NCBI GenBank assembly: GCA_964609305.1
Contig: CAZSRK010000061.1
Location: forward strand, 1 to 12,486
DNA length: 12,486 bases
Origin: CAKSXP01 sp964609305
GTDB taxonomy: Bacteria; Bacillota; Clostridia; Oscillospirales; Oscillospiraceae
Direction: 5' to 3'
Below, one piece after another: positions 7,831 through 12,486 of the stretch (positions are counted from its first letter, which is position 1; the number at the start of each line of letters is the position of its first letter). The notes under the pieces were generated by a model. It made no database searches. It had not been told where the DNA came from and was given only the letters and a program-made list of their open reading frames with translations. The position numbers and the translations under genes were made by a program.

Positions 7831-9213
7831 ATGAAAGTTTTTGGCAACGGCAGGAGACGCAAAAAACCTGCCGAGCACATAAACAACCAATATATCGAGA
7901 ACGATGATGGGCTGGAGTACTACGAGGAAGACAACGGCCTTGAGCCGTCTGGATACTATGATGACTATGACGGTTCTGAACAATCCGGATATTACGATGA
8001 CGATGAAGGATTTGAGCCGTCTGAGTATTACGAGGACGAGCCATTTAACGAGTATGGTGAATCTGAGACAGAGGTAAACGACATAATCGCCGGTTACAGG
8101 CGCAAGAAGCGCCGACGCCGCATAACGGTCCTGTCTATTCTAGTGGTTCTTGTTGCCGGTATTACGGCTGCATATTTTATTTTTGTCAGACCGCCTGAAC
8201 TTATTATGGCGCCGCCTCAGCAGGAGGATGCGGCGATGGAGACCGGCGTAGCTGCAGAACCGGGCGAGACCAGCGGGGATGAGACGCAGGAGTATGTCGA
8301 CAATGGATATCGAAAGGAGTACCGTTATACTTTTCTGGTACTCGGTGTTGACCAGATAAGGTCGAATACCGATACTATTCTTGTCGGCACACTGGATATA
8401 AAGGACTATTGGCTGCATGTTGTCAGCATCCCGCGTGATACGCTTGTCAACGTGCCATGGAGTGCAAAGAAGATAAACACAGTCTATGCCTCGTCCCAGC
8501 TTGGCTATGACGGTTGGGATTTCGAGAACGGCATCGACGGACTCAAGCAGGCGCTGGTAGATATAATGGGGTATGAGCCGGACTGCTGGGCCGTTATCGA
8601 TATAGTCGCATTCCAGGAGTTGGTCGATGCAATTGGCGGCGTTTATTATGATGTACCCATCGACATGAACTATATCGATCCGGATCAGGATCTGGTGATC
8701 GATATAAAGGCAGGATATCAATGGCTTTCCGGCGAGGATGCGCTGAAGGTCGTCCAATTTCGTTCGGGATATGCCATGGCAGACATTGGAAGAATTGAGA
8801 CCCAGCAGGATTTTATAAAATCTGTTGCCAGCCAGCTGCTGGATCTGGGTAACATCCCTAATATTAGAAAAGTTTATGACGTGTATGAGCAGTACGTTGA
8901 GACCAACCTTACAGTTGGAAACATCGCCTGGTTTGTGCAGGAGTTTCTCAAGCTCTCACCGGAAGATATAACTTTCGAGACGCTGCCGGCGAACTATTCT
9001 GTCATGATACCCACAGTTAATGGCCTGTCCTATTGCAGCATCTATATCGACGAGTGGCTGGAGATGCTCAATACGCAGCTGTCTCCCCTGGACGCAGAGA
9101 TAACTGCCGATGATCTTAATATCCTGACCTGGGATTCCGTACTTGGGACACAGTCCACGACAGGAGAGGTTGCCGGCGGACAGTATTCATTTGCCACAAG
9201 TCCGTCAAGTTAA
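7831..9213 (+). CDS. LCP (LytR-CpsA-Psr) family protein, copy 2, with repeat-bearing cytoplasmic tail
   Basis: This 460-residue paralogue of the preceding gene has an unusual cytoplasmic part of about 97 residues. It is acidic and tyrosine-rich, contains three 12-residue repeats (residues 36-71) and ends in a strongly basic RKKRRRR (91-97). One membrane segment follows (about 98-119), then an extracellular linker and an LCP domain from about 162. The domain shows LGVDQIRSNTDT with Asp174, Asn179 and Asp181, SIPRDT (Pro201 to Thr204), and VVQFR with Gln309 and Arg311. The first Arg of the usual VRxR pair is therefore Gln here, while copy 1 keeps it; copy 2 in turn keeps Asp174 where copy 1 has Glu. 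Catalysis may be altered, or the protein may have a regulatory or scaffold role; that is inference. It begins 26 nt after copy 1 with a modest GGGAG site at 7818-7822. Confidence 0.88.
   Translation: MKVFGNGRRRKKPAEHINNQYIENDDGLEYYEEDNGLEPSGYYDDYDGSEQSGYYDDDEGFEPSEYYEDEPFNEYGESETEVNDIIAGYRRKKRRRRITVLSILVVLVAGITAAYFIFVRPPELIMAPPQQEDAAMETGVAAEPGETSGDETQEYVDNGYRKEYRYTFLVLGVDQIRSNTDTILVGTLDIKDYWLHVVSIPRDTLVNVPWSAKKINTVYASSQLGYDGWDFENGIDGLKQALVDIMGYEPDCWAVIDIVAFQELVDAIGGVYYDVPIDMNYIDPDQDLVIDIKAGYQWLSGEDALKVVQFRSGYAMADIGRIETQQDFIKSVASQLLDLGNIPNIRKVYDVYEQYVETNLTVGNIAWFVQEFLKLSPEDITFETLPANYSVMIPTVNGLSYCSIYIDEWLEMLNTQLSPLDAEITADDLNILTWDSVLGTQSTTGEVAGGQYSFATSPSS
7909..8043 (+). repeat. 36-bp in-frame tandem repeat coding GxEPSGYYDDxx
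   Basis: Three units lie at 7936-7971, 7972-8007 and 8008-8043, coding GLEPSGYYDDYD, GSEQSGYYDDDE and GFEPSEYYEDEP. A shorter, degenerate unit at 7909-7935 codes GLEYYEEDN and lacks three residues. The frame is kept and most differences conserve acidic or aromatic character, which suggests selection on the peptide. The repeats sit in the predicted cytoplasmic tail of the second LCP protein and are absent from the first. Confidence 0.9.
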
Positions 9214-9220
9214 TATAAAA

Positions 9221-9227
9221 AGAGGAG
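9221..9227 (+). promoter_or_regulatory. Ribosome binding site deciding the rsfS start
   Basis: AGAGGAG lies 8 nt before the ATG at 9236. An in-frame TTG at 9230 is only 2 nt from the site and is a poorer start. An in-frame ATG at 9143 lies well inside the preceding gene. Confidence 0.75.
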
Positions 9228-9235
9228 TATTGAAG

Positions 9236-9601
9236 ATGCTTACACCTGAAAACATTGCCCATACTGCGGTCAAGGCTCTTGACTCAAAACTGGCAAGAGA
9301 TATAAAGCTTCTCAAAACAGAAAATGTCACTATCATCGCAAATTATTTTGTCATCTGCACCGCCACCAGTACGACGCAGATCAAGACCTTGTCCGACGAG
9401 GTCGAAAAGCAATTGACGCTTGCCGGCGAGCCGCCGCTCCGACGGGAGGGGTTCCGATCCGGTGGATGGGTCATAATCGACTTCGGCTGTGTCATCGTGC
9501 ATATATTCCTGGATGAGACCCGAAAGTTCTACAATCTGGAACGCCTCTGGGCAGATGCGGAGGAAATCGATATCTCATCCCTTCTCGGCCCCAGTGAATG
9601 A
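9236..9601 (+). CDS. rsfS: Ribosomal silencing factor RsfS
   Basis: RsfS binds ribosomal protein uL14 on the large subunit and blocks joining with the small subunit, lowering translation during starvation. This 121-residue protein matches the family throughout: an N-terminal helix (TPENIAHTAVKAL), the strand-loop IIANYFVICTATSTTQIKTL, the helix DEVEKQL, then GWVIIDFGCVIVHIFLDE and the hallmark RKFYNLERLWADAEEIDI near the C-terminus. Placement after the NadD-YqeK gene and before leuS is the usual Firmicutes arrangement; an LCP gene between them is also common in Clostridia. It starts 22 nt after the second LCP gene and is probably co-transcribed with it. It is separated from leuS by 91 nt. Confidence 0.95.
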   Translation: MLTPENIAHTAVKALDSKLARDIKLLKTENVTIIANYFVICTATSTTQIKTLSDEVEKQLTLAGEPPLRREGFRSGGWVIIDFGCVIVHIFLDETRKFYNLERLWADAEEIDISSLLGPSE

Positions 9602-9692
9602 CGACTTGATAAGCGGCTGTCTGTTCACATGTGGGGCGCGCGCTGAAAACAAAGCTTAAATATTCAGAAACGAAAAGAGAGAGCATTACAAT
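9602..9692 (+). other. rsfS-leuS spacer with no recognised element
   Basis: This is the longest gap between genes upstream of rpsU (91 nt). It contains short palindromes such as ACATGT and AAGCTT, but no convincing hairpin with a T-run and no paired -35/-10 boxes. It is too short for a T-box leader. A weak purine-rich site (AGAGAGAG, about 9676-9683) lies 9 nt before the leuS ATG. Confidence 0.6.
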
Positions 9693-12107
9693 ATGAAATA
9701 CGATTTTCAGGCAATAGAGAAGAAGTGGCAGAATTACTGGCAGGAGAACAAGACTTTTGCAGCTGTAAACGGCGGCTGTAAACCAAAATACTATGTTTTG
9801 GTTGAGTTTCCGTACCCCTCCGGCCAGGGACTGCACGTCGGGCACGCCCGGCCGTATACGGCAATGGATGTTGTGGCCCGCAAGAAGAGGATGGACGGCT
9901 ATAATGTGCTTTTCCCGATGGGATATGACGCGTTTGGCCTGCCGACCGAAAACTATGCTATTAAAAACCACATACACCCTGCGAAGGTAACGCATGATAA
10001 CATAGAAAATTTCACAAAGCAGCTCCATATGCTGGGATATTCCTTCGACTGGGATCGCATGATAAACACGACCGATCCTGAGTATTACAAGTGGACACAA
10101 TGGATATTTCTCCAGCTATTCAAACACGGGCTGGCGTATAAGACGACCATGCCGGTCAACTGGTGCACCTCCTGCAAATGCGTGCTTGCAAATGAGGAAG
10201 TCGTCGAGGGTGTGTGTGAGCGCTGCGGAAGTCCGGTTATCCGCAAGGAGAAGAGCCAGTGGATGCTTCGGATAACTAAGTATGCCCAGCGGCTAATAGA
10301 TGACCTGGATGACCTTGACTTTATCGAAAGGGTCAGGATACAGCAAAAGAACTGGATAGGCCGCAGTACCGGCGCTGAAGTCGTGTTCAAATCCACGGCG
10401 GGGGACGATATCGTCATTTTCACAACCAGGCCGGATACGCTGTTCGGTGCAACATATATGGTCCTGTCGCCGGAGTATGAGCTGGTAAAGAAGTGGCTGC
10501 CCCGGCTTGAAAACGCGGACGCCGTCAAGGAGTATCAGACCGCGGCAGCGGCAAAGTCCGATCTTGAGCGCACGGAGCTTAACAAGGAAAAGACTGGAGT
10601 AAAGCTGGAGGGCGTTGCGGCGATCAATCCCGTGAATAACACAGAAATACCGATTTTTATTTCCGATTATGTTTTGGCTACTTACGGTACAGGAGCCATT
10701 ATGGCAGTGCCCGGGCACGACCAGCGCGACTGGGACTTTGCCAAGGCTTTCGACCTGCCCATAATAGAGGTAGTCTCAGGCGGCGATATTTCCAGGGAGG
10801 CGTTCGTTGCAAAGGACGACAGCGCAATCATGGTCAACTCAGGTTTTCTCAACGGGATGACTGTGAAAGATGCTATTCCGGCCATGATAAAATGGCTGCA
10901 CGAACAGGGCGTGGGACACGAGCAGGTCAATTATAAACTGCGCGACTGGGTATTCTCCCGCCAGCGATATTGGGGAGAGCCCATACCCCTGGTATGTTGC
11001 GAAAAGTGCGGATGGGTACCGCTGCCCGAGGAGCAGCTCCCGCTGGTACTGCCGGAGGTCGAGAGCTATGAGCCGACCGACAACGGGGAAAGCCCGCTTG
11101 CTAAAATGACCGACTGGGTAAATACCACCTGCCCGCATTGCGGCGGACCTGCCAGACGCGAGACCGATACCATGCCGCAGTGGGCCGGCTCAAGCTGGTA
11201 TTTCCTGCGCTATATGGATCCGCACAATTCCCAGGCGCTTGTCGGTAAGGAGGCGCTCGATTACTGGAACTGTGTCGATTGGTACAACGGCGGTATGGAG
11301 CATACCACTTTGCACCTCCTGTACAGCCGGTTCTGGCACAAATTCCTGTATGATATCGGCGTTGTCAACACAAAGGAGCCCTATGCCAAGCGCACCAGCC
11401 ACGGTATGATACTCGGCGCCGGTGGGGAGAAGATGTCCAAGTCCCGCGGCAATGTTGTAAATCCCAACGACGTTATAGCCAAGTTTGGCGCAGACACGAT
11501 GAGGACCTATATAATGTTTATAGGCGACTTTGAGAAAGCCGCCGCATGGTCCGATGACGCTGTTAAGGGGTGTAAGAGGTTTCTTGACAGGGTATGGAAC
11601 CTGGCCGAGTCTCCGCTTCAGGGTGACGGATATTCCAAAGATAATGAAAAGGCAATCCACCGTACAATAAAAAAAGTGGGCAGCGATATCGAGGAAATGA
11701 AGTTCAACACCGCCATCGCCGCAATGATGAGCCTTGTCAATCAGTTCTATACTTCAAAACCCTCACGCGGGGATATAAAGGCACTGCTTTTGATGCTGAG
11801 CCCATTTGCCCCGCATATAGCGGAGGAGCTCTGGCAGATCCAGGGCTTCAAGGGCCTTGCCTGCGAATCGCCATGGCCCGCGTATGATGAGAGCAAAACC
11901 GTCGATGCGGAGAAGGAGATGGCAGTTCAGGTCAACGGTAAGCTGAGGTCGACGATCGTCGTGCCCATCGATTCTGAAGACAGCGTGGTCGTTGAAGCCG
12001 CCTGCGCTGATGAGAAGATAAAGCGCATGATGGCCGGTATGGAACTGGTAAAGACCATTGTTGTCAAGAATAAACTCGTTAATCTGATTCTGAAACCTTC
12101 AAAGTAA
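9693..12107 (+). CDS. leuS: Leucyl-tRNA synthetase
   Basis: This class I aminoacyl-tRNA synthetase charges tRNA-Leu with leucine in the cytoplasm. The protein has 804 residues, the usual bacterial length. It shows the HIGH-type motif HVGH at 48-51 and the KMSKS motif at 580-584. The CP1 editing domain contains TTRPDT from Thr244 and GTGAIMAVPGHDQRDW with Asp346, the position of the conserved editing aspartate, so hydrolysis of mischarged tRNA should be intact. Two zinc-ribbon-like cysteine sets are present: 158/161 with 175/178, and 436/439 with 480/483. The C-terminus has the expected QVNGKLR segment. No tRNA-responsive leader was seen upstream. The stop codon is followed after 3 nt by the rpsU promoter -35 box, so the gene end and the promoter almost touch. 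Confidence 0.98.
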   Translation: MKYDFQAIEKKWQNYWQENKTFAAVNGGCKPKYYVLVEFPYPSGQGLHVGHARPYTAMDVVARKKRMDGYNVLFPMGYDAFGLPTENYAIKNHIHPAKVTHDNIENFTKQLHMLGYSFDWDRMINTTDPEYYKWTQWIFLQLFKHGLAYKTTMPVNWCTSCKCVLANEEVVEGVCERCGSPVIRKEKSQWMLRITKYAQRLIDDLDDLDFIERVRIQQKNWIGRSTGAEVVFKSTAGDDIVIFTTRPDTLFGATYMVLSPEYELVKKWLPRLENADAVKEYQTAAAAKSDLERTELNKEKTGVKLEGVAAINPVNNTEIPIFISDYVLATYGTGAIMAVPGHDQRDWDFAKAFDLPIIEVVSGGDISREAFVAKDDSAIMVNSGFLNGMTVKDAIPAMIKWLHEQGVGHEQVNYKLRDWVFSRQRYWGEPIPLVCCEKCGWVPLPEEQLPLVLPEVESYEPTDNGESPLAKMTDWVNTTCPHCGGPARRETDTMPQWAGSSWYFLRYMDPHNSQALVGKEALDYWNCVDWYNGGMEHTTLHLLYSRFWHKFLYDIGVVNTKEPYAKRTSHGMILGAGGEKMSKSRGNVVNPNDVIAKFGADTMRTYIMFIGDFEKAAAWSDDAVKGCKRFLDRVWNLAESPLQGDGYSKDNEKAIHRTIKKVGSDIEEMKFNTAIAAMMSLVNQFYTSKPSRGDIKALLLMLSPFAPHIAEELWQIQGFKGLACESPWPAYDESKTVDAEKEMAVQVNGKLRSTIVVPIDSEDSVVVEAACADEKIKRMMAGMELVKTIVVKNKLVNLILKPSK

Positions 12108-12110
12108 TTC

Positions 12111-12139
12111 TTGACAAGGCGAAAGTAATCCTCTATAAT
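12111..12139 (+). promoter_or_regulatory. Consensus sigma-A promoter of rpsU
   Basis: TTGACA at 12111-12116 and TATAAT at 12134-12139 are separated by 17 nt, matching the vegetative consensus in both boxes and in spacing. Transcription should start near 12146, giving a leader of about 60 nt before the rpsU ATG. The -35 box begins 3 nt after the leuS stop, so rpsU can be expressed independently of the upstream genes. Confidence 0.92.
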
Positions 12140-12170
12140 ATCTTTGCTAAAAGCCATATATTGGCCCTTT

Positions 12171-12191
12171 AAGCGTGCAATGCACGTTTTT
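12171..12191 (+). terminator. Hairpin with T-run in the rpsU leader (possible leuS terminator or attenuator)
   Basis: AAGCGTGC at 12171-12178 can pair with GCACGTTT at 12182-12189 around an AAT loop: five Watson-Crick pairs next to the loop, one G-U pair, then two A-U pairs. A run of five T at 12187-12191 overlaps the 3' arm. The ribosome binding site follows at once. The shape resembles a weak intrinsic terminator or attenuator, but the GC stem is short and rpsU must be transcribed through it. A translational control hairpin is also possible. Confidence 0.4.
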
Positions 12192-12200
12192 GGAGGGAGG
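12192..12200 (+). promoter_or_regulatory. Strong ribosome binding site of rpsU
   Basis: GGAGGGAGG lies 8 nt before the ATG at 12209 and is the strongest Shine-Dalgarno sequence in the window. It fits high-level translation of a ribosomal protein. It starts directly after the T-run of the leader hairpin. Confidence 0.85.
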
Positions 12201-12208
12201 GAAATAAA

Positions 12209-12394
12209 ATGTCAGAAATCCATGTCAAAGAAAATGAGTCTCTGGACAATGCACTTAAAAGATTTAAGCGTAGCTGTGCTAAGGCTGGCGTTCTTTCCGA
12301 TCTTCGCAAGAAGGAGTATTACCAGAGCCCCAGCGTCAAGCGCCGTAAGAAGTCAGAGGCCGCGCGCAAGAATAAGAACAAGCGCTATTATTGA
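12209..12394 (+). CDS. rpsU: Small ribosomal subunit protein bS21
   Basis: bS21 binds the 30S subunit near the 3' end of 16S rRNA, close to where the Shine-Dalgarno helix forms, and aids initiation. The protein has 61 residues, normal for Firmicutes. It starts MSEIHVKENESLDNALKRFK, continues with a helix containing KAGVLSDLRKKEYYQSPSVKRR, and ends in a very basic tail (KKSEAARKNKNKRYY). It is transcribed from its own consensus promoter with a strong ribosome binding site, unlike the preceding genes, which appear to form an operon. In many Firmicutes rpsU is followed by yqeY; here the 92 nt after the stop show no gene before the window ends. Confidence 0.97.
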   Translation: MSEIHVKENESLDNALKRFKRSCAKAGVLSDLRKKEYYQSPSVKRRKKSEAARKNKNKRYY

Positions 12395-12430
12395 TCTAAA
12401 TTCTTGAAAACGCAAAGAACACCCGTTCCT

Positions 12431-12451
12431 CTTAGGGGGTTGAACTTAGGG
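12431..12451. repeat. Short direct repeat CTTAGGG downstream of rpsU
   Basis: CTTAGGG occurs at 12431-12437 and again at 12445-12451, two units 14 nt apart start to start. The interval 12395-12486 is otherwise without a recognised gene. Imperfect AACACCC/GGGGGTT pairing (12418-12442) is not followed by a T-run. The repeat is short enough to be chance. Confidence 0.35.
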
Positions 12452-12486
12452 ATTTCAGGAAACAAGAAAATTTGACTGACTTTCTT

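Noticed and set aside
9143..9235. Upstream in-frame ATG for rsfS
   Set aside because: The extension would overlap the second LCP gene by about 70 nt and matches nothing in RsfS, while ATG 9236 has a good ribosome binding site and the family N-terminus.
9602..9692. T-box riboswitch or promoter before leuS
   Set aside because: The spacer is only 91 nt, with no specifier stem or terminator hairpin. TTGATA at 9606-9611 has no -10 box at a suitable distance.
9492..10100. Open frame of 202 codons on the - strand across rsfS and leuS
   Set aside because: It overlaps conserved coding sequence of RsfS and the LeuRS active-site region and shows no motif.
12410..12445. Intrinsic terminator after rpsU
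   Set aside because: The AACACCC/GGGGGTT pairing contains a mismatch and has no T-run after it.
1..12486. Mobile element, CRISPR array, defence system or RNA gene
   Set aside because: No transposase, integrase, terminal inverted repeats, regularly spaced repeats or tRNA/rRNA-like sequence was seen; almost all of the window is conserved housekeeping coding sequence.

Overview
The window reads as a chromosomal housekeeping region of a Gram-positive bacterium, most likely a Clostridia member of Oscillospiraceae/Ruminococcaceae type. The reasons are an SMC-type condensin rather than MukB, two LytR-CpsA-Psr (LCP) wall-polymer ligases, the Firmicutes neighbourhood yhbY-nadD-yqeK-lcp-rsfS-leuS, GGAGG-type ribosome binding sites, a consensus sigma-A promoter, and roughly balanced base composition with frequent ATA isoleucine codons. 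The family-level placement is an inference; no rRNA or other taxonomic marker was searched.

All ten recognised genes lie on the + strand. They run in the order smc (chromosome condensation), ftsY (SRP receptor), rdgB-type XTP/dITP pyrophosphatase, yhbY-type RNA-binding protein, a fused nadD-yqeK (NAD synthesis plus HD phosphohydrolase), two tandem LCP genes, rsfS (ribosome silencing), leuS (leucyl-tRNA synthetase) and rpsU (bS21). From smc to rsfS the gaps are tiny: a 37-nt gap, 4-nt and 14-nt overlaps, direct abutment, then 10, 26 and 22 nt. No internal promoter or terminator is obvious there, so this is probably one transcript. A 91-nt spacer precedes leuS. rpsU has its own promoter, with TTGACA starting 3 nt after the leuS stop, exactly 17 nt of spacer, then TATAAT.

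The genes are mostly core functions in protein targeting, ribosome maturation and silencing, nucleotide pool cleaning, NAD synthesis, translation and cell-wall assembly. I do not see a new defence, mobile or biosynthetic system. The least ordinary points are the single-frame NadD-YqeK fusion; the LCP pair, whose two copies differ from the family at different presumed active-site positions; a 36-bp tandem repeat coding an acidic, tyrosine-rich cytoplasmic tail in the second LCP protein; and a hairpin with a T-run between the rpsU promoter and its ribosome binding site.

The first 44 nt seem to hold the end of an unidentified upstream gene and the start region of smc. The last 92 nt, after rpsU, hold short repeats but no gene or convincing terminator. 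No tRNA, rRNA, CRISPR, insertion sequence or riboswitch was recognised.
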